NCBI GenBank assembly: GCA_029204225.1
Contig: CM055111.1
Coordinates: 4,830,377 to 4,894,376 of the forward strand
Source: Diphasiastrum complanatum
Taxonomy: Eukaryota > Streptophyta > Lycopodiopsida > Lycopodiales > Lycopodiaceae
Length of the DNA stretch: 64,000 bases
Direction: 5' to 3'
Shown piece by piece: positions 56,016 through 64,000 of this stretch. The notes beneath the pieces were generated by a model. The model was not told the DNA's origin. It saw nothing but the letters and a program-made list of their open reading frames with translations, and ran no database searches. The position numbers and the translations under genes are program-made. Positions within the stretch are counted from its first letter, which is position 1. Each line of letters opens with the position of its first letter.

Positions 56016-56618
56016 GCGAATAGTGGACATACACATACATGTACTTGTCATGGGTGGGATACCACCCTATAGCGAATTTTTGCATAAATATTCCAATTTG
56101 TGATCATAAAAAATAGGAAAATAATCCAGAGTGTGCAAAAAAAAAAAAAATCCAAAAATAAAATGACAAGTCAAATTCAACTTATGGGTATGAGATAGAC
56201 TTACAAAGTGGGCATGAAAATATCCCTTGCTGCCACTGCCCAAGTGAGAAGGCCTCGTAGTCTCAAGTTGAACTTTTGCTGCCTCTCATTGTTGCATGAA
56301 GCGATCTGGATTTTCTCAGAATTCCTTCTTCACTCCAATCTAACTTTTTCCACATGGTAAGGCCTAGATCTGCCAACATTCACCACATCTTGAATATCTG
56401 ATTTGCGGTGGCTCATTTGTAGTGGCTCATCACAACTCCCATGTGGTGCACCATCCGTTTCCATTCAAATTCCATACTAGAGGATGGTCCCCAACATGAT
56501 GACTATCCCTTTGCCTTCTATCAACTTTTGCCTTTTGAAGGTGGGTCCTAAATTGCTCAGGAAGCTGCCCACTCTTCTTATCTTCAGAACTCTGAAAAAT
56601 AAGAAATTTCATATGTTA
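56016..56618. other. Unassigned sequence
   Basis: No domain, repeat array or RNA gene was seen. Short minus-strand frames only. Confidence 0.2.
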
Positions 56619-57110
56619 GAATGCACCTATGCTTAGCATGAATAATTTCTCAGAATCATAGAATCAACAACTCATGTGAGAATCTTATGTTGAGCATGGT
56701 TAAAGCAGTTGAAAAAAATGTTTATCGAAAATCTTTAAAGACAAATACTCATGCTCAGCATAGTCAGTTTTGAAAGCTAAGCATACCATGTGAGAATCTG
56801 GTGCTGAGCATGGTTAAAGCAGTTGAAAAAAATGTCTACAAAAAATCTTTAAAGACAAATACTCATGCTCAGCATAAATAGTTCTAAAAGGTAAGCATAC
56901 CATGTCTCTAAATAAAATAAAAAATCTTTGAAGCTCCTCATCCTTGGAGCTATTCAGTTACAAGGCCTGGCATTTGAAATTTTTGATTTTGCTCTGATAT
57001 TTCTGGTCCTATGTTTTCTATGCATTTTGGCATACCTCCACTATGTGGAACCCATGGCCAGCATAGCTTCCCAGGCCAAGCATAGCTTCCTATGCTTAGC
57101 ATAGAATTAA
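56619..57110. repeat. 114-bp tandem repeat within a cluster of GAGCAT/ATGCTC palindromes
   Basis: CATGTGAGAATCT recurs at 56673 and 56787 and a partial unit starts at 56901, period 114 bp. Across the interval about ten short sites of the form (T)ATGCT(C/T)AGCAT(A) or half of it occur, including near-perfect palindromes CTATGCTTAGCATAG (about 57090) and ATGCTCAGCAT (56752, 56866). No coding. Confidence 0.75.
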
Positions 57111-57514
57111 ATTTGGAATTTTTTGTTTGTTTCTTGTTAGTTTGTTTTGGCATGTCTTGACCCTGAATGTAATATTTTAGTTATCTTGCATCTCTTAGGT
57201 GTGGACTAGTATTTGACTAGTTTCCTAATGGAAAGTGCATCTTTCTTAATTGCTCCCGCTCCAACTTAATTTGATGTAGTTTCTATTAGTTCTTCATCTG
57301 ACATTAAAGCTACAACTGTGACTCCAGGTTCAATTTAAGCCAGTGAATTTTGTACTAGTTTTTCATCTTTGTGTCTCGTGAATTTCCAAAAAGTGTACTA
57401 TTCTCCTTGGGTGAGAATTGTAGTGGGTCAGACTCAAGCAACCACTCAATTACCAATTCAAGTTAGTCTACAATCCCATGTCAAGGAACTTGTTTTTTAA
57501 ATAGGGCAAGCTCT
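57111..57514. other. Degraded coding tail upstream of LTR-like copy B
   Basis: Short plus-strand stretches without stops lead into the shared tail, but no domain is recognisable. Confidence 0.2.
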
Positions 57515-58262
57515 CTTTCGAAGATCAAAGCAAAGACAAAGCAAATAGATTAAGAAGTAGTTTTTTCTTTTTAGTAACACAATATTTCATTTTAAAGGGG
57601 GTAATGTGTATTTACATAACACCAGTCAAGCTTAAGGAGAAACAATTTTACATGGCTCATATTTTGGCAACACAAGTGCTATAGCTAGTAAAAAATCTAA
57701 TAGGGACTTTACTAAATGGTAATCCATGATTAGTTATAGATGGGTTAATCTGTCTGATCAAGAATGTTACTCGAAGTGACACAAAAATTTTCACGACATA
57801 TACACATTTTTCTTATATGATTGTAACATAGATTTTGTAAGGTCTACAAGCTAATCCACTTCTATCTTTGGTAGGGTATCCTCAAGTGGTATATATTGTA
57901 GACATCTCTCTATTACAAGCTTCAAGTCAATATTTGGCTGCTTGTAATGAGAAAGCTTTATAGCTAAGTACAAACTAGATACAATTTTATTTGAATCTAT
58001 ATTCGATTCTATAGCTAGATTAGAGTTAGCAGATTAAAAACATCTCTAAGGCTTTATTTGATAATGTTCTTATGGCTTTATCCCTTCAATGAATACTATG
58101 CGATTTATATTAACATCTAAATTGTAGTTTTCCTAAAAAGTTCTCTGTGAAATTTGGTTGTCAGCCAAGGCTAGCCAGGAATTTGTCAATGATGTCACCA
58201 AGTTATTACTCAATTCTCATAGGTTCACAAATGTCTATTTTCAACTAGGTGGGAGAGTTACT
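57515..58262 (+). repeat. LTR-like repeat copy B (longer form)
   Basis: Starting at CTTTCGAAGATCAAAGCAAAG, this has the polypurine AAAGGGGG, TAATGTGTATTTAC and the shared AGATTAGAGTTAGCAGATTA...AGGTGGGAGAGTT body of copy A plus about 370 bp missing there. Coding tail, PPT and LTR order indicate the 3' end of a plus-strand retroelement. Confidence 0.6.
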
Positions 58263-58570
58263 TAAAATTTGCTTCAAACAGGAACACAAATCATGCTACA
58301 CAGTAACACAGACAGAAAACAATCCCCACAGCAAGCTCACATAGCAACTGTATTTCTCAAAATGAAATTACACTGTACATATAGTTGTTCACTCAGGCAA
58401 CCCATGCATGACTCACGCGTGTCCCGTCGACTTGCCTTGTGGCGAGGCCAACTAATCCTTATCAACTGATAGGACCCACAGTATAGTAGCACAACGATTC
58501 TACTTTAATTCTAACTCTCTACCTTAAAGTAGAGTCTACTTTTTATACAGTCATATACATAGCTTTAAAG
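58263..58570 (-). repeat. Probable 3' LTR of the adjoining minus-strand copia
   Basis: It directly follows the RNase H stop on the minus strand after an AAGGTAGAGAG purine run. It contains a CTCTAC...GTAGAG hairpin near 58515-58535. No second copy is present. Confidence 0.35.
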
Positions 58571-59560
58571 TCAACAAACTTTAAGTACAAAAAGCTTTGA
58601 TCTAAACTTATCAAACTTTTCTCCAACAAGTGGCTTAGTGAAAATATTATCTAGTTGTTCTTCTGTGCTACAATGAACAACATGAATTTCACGACTCAGC
58701 AGCCTCTCACATATAAAGTGATATTGAATCTCAATGTGTTTAGTTCTCGCATGGAACACTGGATTCTTTGCTAGCTGAATGCCACTCTGACTGTCTCTAT
58801 GTAATGTCATGGGATTTTTCTGCTTCATGCCAACTTATTCTAAGATTTGTCTCAACCATATAGCTTCATGTGCTGCACTACACATTGCCTTATACTCTGC
58901 TTCTGTGGTGGATAGAGCAATTGTACTTTGCTTCTTACTAGACCAGGAAAAGCAACTACCACAAAACTGGAATACATACTCTGTGGTGGATCTACAATCA
59001 TCATAGTCACCTCCCTAATCTGGATCCACATAGCGACACCACTAAGGTAAACCATCATGCTTCCTGTAAATCAAGCCATAACCTAAAGTGCCTTTCACAT
59101 AACACAAAATGTGTTTAGCTGTCTTCCAATGCATTTCCGTAGGTGCTGCCATAAACTGACTTACAATGCCAACAACATAGCATATATCTAGTCTAGTCGT
59201 AATAAGGTAAATCAAGCTCCCTGCTAATTGCCTATACAACGTAGCATCAAATGACTGTGACTCATCAAGCTTAGAAAGCTTTTTACCTGGTTCAATTGGA
59301 GTATTCACTGGTTTGCAATCCTGCAACCTAAACTTGTGCAACAACTCTTTGACATACTTCACCTGTGTTAAACCCACTTCGTGTCCTTTTTGCCACACCT
59401 CTACTCCAAGGCAACAATGCATCAGACTAAGATTTGTCATCTTGGTTGTGCTGCATATCATTCAATATTTTAACTTTACCAGGAACAACCCTGGGCATAC
59501 TTTCACAAAAGTGGTTATCACTTTAATAAAGGGTAACCCATGAATTCACTTTCACAACTA
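58571..59560 (-). pseudogene. Ty1/copia RT-RNase H tail
   Basis: On the minus strand from about 59460: LMHCCLGVEVWQ, KLSKLDESQSFDATLYRQLAGSLIYL, HWKTAKHILCYVKGTLGYGLIYR, then after a stop and frame change the SWSSKKQSTIALSTTEAEYKAM RNase H core, and the final NPVFHARTKHIEIQYHFICE...NIFTKPLVGEKFDKFRSKL. At least three stops or frameshifts. It belongs to the same clade as the plus-strand copy at 2.7-4.6 kb (shared LMHYCLGIEVWQK-type block). Confidence 0.85.
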
Positions 59561-59820
59561 ATTTTAACCTTAGAGATACAAGCAAACTATGTATTCTAAG
59601 GTATTAATAGTATGAGTATGTCCATTTATAAATCATACATTTGCAAAAAATTGATTCCATTCAGCTATCTAAAGCCTTGCACATGAGACCATATATATCA
59701 GATCTTTTTAGGTAAATACATATATATACGCAACTCTGAAACTCAGATGAGGTAATTCTATGCAAATGAGCTTCGGATGTTGCTAGCTAGATCTACCATT
59801 CCTCCAGTTATCGCTTCACG
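59561..59820. other. Spacer between copia remnant and TPD1-like gene
   Basis: AT-rich, no coding. On the minus strand it is the likely 3' UTR of the TPD1-like gene, although no canonical AATAAA was seen in that orientation. Confidence 0.25.
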
Positions 59821-59821
59821 T

Positions 59822-60344
59822 TTAGACAACGTCCGCATATTTTAACTGTATACTATACATGTAGTCAGTTGCATAAACAATACAAAAAATTTGAAATTGT
59901 CGAAGAGGTTTCCCATCTAAGATGAGGCAATCGTCGGTACTGCGCCAACGACGGAAAATTTTGGGATCCTCCAGCTTGTATGATGTGAATTGGCCGCAAT
60001 AAACATGAACATTATAGGGCATAGTCTTGTTTGAAGGGCAAGAATTCACTATTTCCAGTGCAAATTCAGAGATCCCACCTGCACTAGAGCCTAGTGAGTC
60101 CTGAGAGATTCGAATATTTTTTCCCGAACATACGTACTGACCTAGGTTGCAATAAAGAGAAGCTTATACTCAAATGCATGGATTAGAGCTCACTCTCAAA
60201 ATATATCACTATATAGGGAATATCAAGCACCCACATGATTTGCTTTGCGATTGTTGAATTTGTGTGAGGTTTGGATCGAATAAGGCGGATACCTGATGTA
60301 TATAGCACCGAGGGGCTTGCATCTTCACCAATCACCATATCCAT
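59822..60344 (-). CDS. TPD1-like (TAPETUM DETERMINANT1 family) protein, partial
   Basis: Two exons on the minus strand, 60344-60293 and 60141-59822, are joined by a 151-bp intron with CATCAG|GTATCC and CAACCTAG|GT sites and matching phase 1; together 123 residues. The second exon carries the family core: [35 protein letters not shown]...[11 protein letters not shown] and a final FCIVYAT. TPD1 proteins are small secreted ligands of the EMS1 receptor kinase in anther development, with relatives across land plants; function here is inferred from family. No signal peptide precedes residue 1, so the true first exon may lie upstream of the GA tract. The terminal Cys usual in the family is absent. 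It could be a pseudogene or a divergent member. Confidence 0.6.
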
Positions 60345-60348
60345 ACCT

Positions 60349-60449
<101 letters not shown>

Positions 60450-60639
60450 GGAGTTGACTAAGAGCCTAGCCTACAACTAGTTACAAATGATAACATTAAG
60501 AGTAAAGTGGAGTTTAGCATTGATTTTGTCTTGTGCTGCATGTAATTAGTCCATGAGCTAACTTATGAATTGCCAAATATAGCCATGGAACTAAATTAGA
60601 CTAGAACTAGTCAATAGGACAGTTAATAAAGTGGCTCGA

Positions 60640-61091
60640 ACAACCTCACAATAATTGTGAATAGCAGAATTGTAATAAAGGTTGTAAGGCCCAATTTAGC
60701 TTAATAAGGCCCCAAACTTATAGTAGAGGCACAAATGACCACCATAATTAGCTGATGTCATGCTAAATTTGGAGGCTATTGTTCATTTTGATAATTTGAG
60801 TTTTAAGAGATCTTGAAGCTTCTCTTTGAGAGCTTTCTTGATGGAGAAAGTGGTTCATGTGTCTAAAATCACATGAGAGCTATGATCATGCTCTAAAATC
60901 AGGCCTTTCCTTTGAATGATCAATAATCATGAATAATGATACCTTACTTTGTCTATTTTGGTGAAGGTTTGCTACTTTTGTCTAGTTTCTTGGTTTTTGG
61001 CTTGTTTTCTTGATTTCTTGTATTTCCATTGTAATTTGATGTTTATGAATGGATTAGGTGTTCTAATGCTAAGGTTGGCACATGAATATTT
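60640..61091 (+). repeat. Probable 5' LTR before a primer-binding site
   Basis: Sequence preceding the PBS at 61092 has LTR character: GTAAGGCCC near 60678, CT/T-rich leader with TTGTATTTCCATTG, and no coding. Its left boundary is a guess; the right edge is fixed by the PBS. Confidence 0.4.
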
Positions 61092-61103
61092 TGGTATCAG
61101 AGC
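61092..61103 (+). other. LTR-retrotransposon primer-binding site (tRNA-iMet)
   Basis: TGGTATCAGAGC, a perfect match to the standard plant initiator tRNA-Met primer-binding site, marking the leader of a plus-strand element whose gag is not preserved. Confidence 0.6.
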
Positions 61104-61630
61104 ATTGGATCCTTTCCCCATCAGATTTGGTGGATTTTGTTAAATTTGGTAGAGTTTCTTGTTCTAGTTTTCTTGTTTTTTCAATTTCCAGCAAGTGTTG
61201 GTTCAATTTTTGACCAATTAGTTCTCATTTCTTGTTTAGTTTCTTGTTTCAGATCAGTAGATCTCTCTTTTAGCTTTTTGGAGGTATTGAGATTTTGTGA
61301 TTTGGAGCTATAATGACCAAGTTATGGCCATTTTAGTATTTTCTTTCCAATTTTAGCTAGTTGTAGTTTTTGCAGTCTGTTTTCTCCATTTTTGGATAGA
61401 TTTTTGGCCAAACTTTCTAGCTGTAATTTTATAGGATTGTAGATCTCACTCTTAGCTTGAATTTAAGCCAATTTGGTTGAGAATTGAGGGAGATATGGCA
61501 ATTCTTGTGAAGGAGGTATTAAGCTAAATTTTGCTAGAAAGCTGGGAGAGAAGCCCTTCATCTTTTCATTTCTGAAGTTTAGCTTCTTTGTTAATTTTTT
61601 TTCCATTTCTTCATTCTGAAGTTTTCGCAG
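61104..61630. other. Leader of a lost plus-strand retroelement
   Basis: T-rich sequence with recurring TTTCTTGTT and TTGGCCA.TTT phrases, as in untranslated leaders of gypsy elements. It ends at an A-run near 61630 where a minus-strand copia gag begins. No open frame of note. Confidence 0.3.
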
Positions 61631-61639
61631 AAACTTAAA

Positions 61640-62530
61640 AAAAAAAAATGACCTAACCCTCACACTCAAGATTAGGGACATAGAGAACTTCCTCCAGTTT
61701 CTTGTCACCTTGATTCGCGTCCAGCCATAATACACCAGTTCCATCAACCACGTGCTTAGAACTGTCTCCAGCATGACCCCATTTATGACAATGAATGCAT
61801 TCAATCTTTGGATTTAACCAACACTTATCTTCTATGTGACCTGATCTTTTGCATCTGTTGCAGATCTTCTTATCACAAGAATTTTTCTATTGTTTTCTAG
61901 ATTGTTGATCATTTGTCTTAGACTCATTCTTTTTAGACAACTCCCTCTAAAACTTAGACTTCTTAAAAGATTTATTCTTTTGAGTAAATAGAGCATTTTT
62001 GAAATCACCATTGTCGTCATAGTGTTCATGAGCTTCTACTTCCTCTTTGACTCTGTCTATTGCCTTTTGAAGTGTCATTGTCGCATCTTTTGCCAATAAG
62101 GTTCAAGTTGTGTGGAATGACCTGGATAGGGCTCAAAGAAAATATCTAAGCTATTTCTCCTTGAAATTGCATTTTTCATGCCAGAATTCTACAAAGAAAT
62201 ATACAGGTCTTTTATCTTTCGTACAAACGTGTTCAGGTCTTTGTTGTCCCACTGTAGGTAAGTTAACTGGTCTTCCAAGAACATGATTTGATTACGAGAT
62301 TGAATCTCATTCTTGATTTGCAATTCTTCCAATAAATCTTTTGCGTTCAAAATTGATGTAAGATATAGTATTATATTGTCATGCACTGAAGACGCAATAA
62401 TTGTTATAGCTTTGTCATTTCTTAAACTCCATTCTCAAAGTTCTTTGCCAGGAGTAGCTACTGGCTTCTCTTCTATGGGTTCTACCCATTGCCATAGACC
62501 TTCCTCTTCATCATGAGTGAAGTCTTTAAC
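61640..62530 (-). pseudogene. Ty1/copia gag with zinc knuckles
   Basis: On the minus strand from about 62520: a DEEEGLWQWVEP start block, LRNDKAITIIASSVHDNIILYL, LLEELQIKNEIQSRNQIMFLEDQL, then frameshifts and two Cys/His clusters (CNRCKRSGHIEDKC near 61850 and CIHCHKWGHAG near 61790), ending near 61640 in a VLYVPNL-like protease tail. The protease core is not preserved. Confidence 0.75.
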
Positions 62531-62729
62531 AAGAAATAGACTATTGCGCAACAAGATTCTGTTCACGAATCTTTCAAGCTTCAACAAGAGTACCACGAGC
62601 TTTTACAAGAAACTGTTTCGCGAATCTTTTCGAGTTCGCATTCGTTTTTTTCTCATCCTGTGTCAAGTAAACTGCGCACTTTGTTGGTAGAATCAAGATA
62701 TGTTTGATTAGTTGTTTTAAAGCTCCCTC
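62531..62729 (-). repeat. Probable LTR between copia pol end and gag start
   Basis: The copia RNase H ends at 62730 with a GAGAGGGAG purine run, and the gag frame on the same strand starts near 62520. The roughly 200 bp between behave like a single short LTR plus leader. No second copy in the window verifies it. Confidence 0.35.
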
Positions 62730-63581
62730 TCAAAGTGGTAGTTGGATCAACCCCAATCTTCTTCGCTGCTTGTCGAACAAAGCTTTACTTAGTGGCTTTG
62801 TAAAGATATCAGCTGTCATTTTCTCTATGGGTATGAAGACTATCTTCAGTATCTTCTTCTCAACTAAGTCCCGAATCACATGATATTTGATAGCTATGTG
62901 CTTCATTTTTGAGTGAAATATGGGATCTTTCGTAAGATAGATTGCTGAAGTGTTATCCATTAACAAGACATAAGGTTCAGAACTAGATTCATCAAATCCT
63001 TCCAATATCTATTTAATCTAGATTAGCTCGTTTGCGATCTTGGCTGCTGCTACATATTTCGCTTCACAGGAAGATTGAGCTACTGCTGTTTGCTTCTTGC
63101 TAATCTAGAGTATGGTTGCGCTAGATGCTAGAGTACAACCTCCTGAAATACTTTTGTTATCATCCCTCATGGATGCCCAGCTTGTGTCACTGTAAGATTT
63201 GATGTATAATCTAGCTTCCTTCGAATAACATAGACCATAGTATTTCATTTCCTGGAGATATTGTAGTACTCTCTTTGCCAGCTTCCCATGCAACGATCCT
63301 GGGTTCTGATTATATTGGCTTAGTCTGTATACTGCAAATGCTATATCAGGTCTGGTGTTGTTTGCTAGATATAACAATGATCCAATCAGCCTATGATAGG
63401 GTGTTTTGGCCATTCGTTCCTCTTCCTCGAGAGTCTGCGGACAATCTGTCTTGTTCAATATTGTTCCAGGTATCATGAGAGTATGCACACCTTTGCATTC
63501 GAGCATGTTGAAGTCTTTAATGATCTTTTGAGTATACTTTTGTTGGTGAAGATACAACTTACCACCTTTAAAGACTCTCAC
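62730..63581 (-). pseudogene. Ty1/copia RNase H and RT thumb
   Basis: The minus-strand frame from 63581 reads KYTQKIIKDFNMLECKGVHT, YHRLIGSLLYLANNTRPDIAFAVYRLSQY, AKRVLQYLQEMKYYGLCYS, the DNKSISGGCTLASSATI block, then after a stop QTAVAQSSCEAKYVAAAK (RNase H) and in the last frame DNTSAIYLTKDPIFHSKMKHI and IFTKPLSKALFDKQRRRLGL. It continues the RT at 63630-63998 after a frame change near 63600. Confidence 0.85.
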
Positions 63582-63629
63582 GATCTGTAAGCCTAGATAG
63601 CTTCTCCTAGGTTAGCGATCTCATATATT

Positions 63630-63998
63630 TTAGAAATGTCTCTTTTGACATATGAACTTATCTCTTCTTGAGAAGATAAGTGTGTCATCAACATAAACAA
63701 CTAGAATGATTATTTCATTTTGGACATGCTTGATATAGATATTTGATTCAACAAATAGAGGTTTGAAGCCTATGGAATGCAATGCTTCATCCTTCTTTCT
63801 ATACCATTGTCTTGCTGCTTGTTTCAGACCATAAATGCTTTTATTCATGTGACATCTGTATTTTGGATATTCTTGGCTTACAAAACCAAGTGGTTGGTCC
63901 ATGAATAAGTCTTCTTCTAATTCTGCATGCAGGAAAGCAGTTTTCTCATCCACAATATGAATTTTCAGATCATGAGCCGATGCATACGCGAATAACAA
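63630..63998 (-). pseudogene. Ty1/copia reverse transcriptase core, runs off the window
   Basis: The minus-strand frame contains IVDEKTAFLHAELEEDLFMDQPLGF, KSIYGLKQAARQWYRKKD and the catalytic VVYVDDTLIFSRR. The usual Asp of the D(V/I)KTAFL palm motif is followed by Glu (DEKTAF). The upstream part of the element lies beyond 64000. Confidence 0.87.
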
Positions 63999-64000
63999 GT

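Overview
The window looks like nuclear DNA of a land plant with a large, repeat-rich genome. Nearly everything recognisable is plant-type transposable element sequence (Ty1/copia, Ty3/gypsy with chromodomain, LINE, hAT, CACTA), with long (GA)n and (TA)n microsatellites, and the host genes are broken by long introns. A fern or another large-genome lineage would fit, but the sequence alone does not settle this. No rRNA, tRNA, CRISPR or bacterial operon structure was seen.

Two host genes stand out. (1) A plus-strand CHERP-like splicing-associated gene (SURP/SWAP domain plus CID) has exon 1 at 6974-8025, exon 2 at 30607-30869 and exon 3 at 31260-32086. The frames and phases join to about 713 residues. 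Intron 1 is about 22.6 kb and is a transposon graveyard. Its donor shows overlapping GC-AG (U2-type) and U12-type signals. (2) A minus-strand gene fragment at 59822-60344 matches the TPD1 (TAPETUM DETERMINANT1) secreted-ligand family. It has two exons and a perfect 96-bp (GA)n tract a few bases upstream of its first visible ATG.

Layout: 1-4.8 kb, three degenerate copia pieces in alternating orientation. 4.8-6.8 kb, unassigned sequence, tandem repeats and the CHERP-like promoter. 6.97-32.1 kb, the CHERP-like gene. Its intron 1 holds, in order, a hAT-like MITE, a LINE (minus) split by a 6.5-kb chromovirus with a near-perfect 5-bp TSD, copia and gypsy scraps, a hAT derivative carrying a BED-finger exon, a copia tail, an LTR with a primer-binding-site relic, a 728-bp hAT element with perfect 8-bp TSD, a multi-exon hAT transposase pseudogene of the same family, a 112-bp tandem array and another hAT end. 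32-35.6 kb, the 3' UTR and unassigned sequence. 35.6-42.7 kb, a three-level nest: copia (minus) interrupted by a CACTA element (36100-42203), itself interrupted by a small gypsy element (37027-41275). 43-49.5 kb, two 1.97-kb direct repeats flanking a gag-only segment. 49.5-59.5 kb, copia gag-protease, integrase and RT/RNase H remnants with LTR-like and tandem repeats. 59.8-60.4 kb, the TPD1-like gene. 61-64 kb, more copia in minus orientation, running off the window.

None of the elements looks autonomous: every pol or transposase reading shows stops, frameshifts or lost catalytic residues. The most informative structures are the nested insertions, whose empty sites can be read in frame, and the giant intron with two competing splice-site classes.
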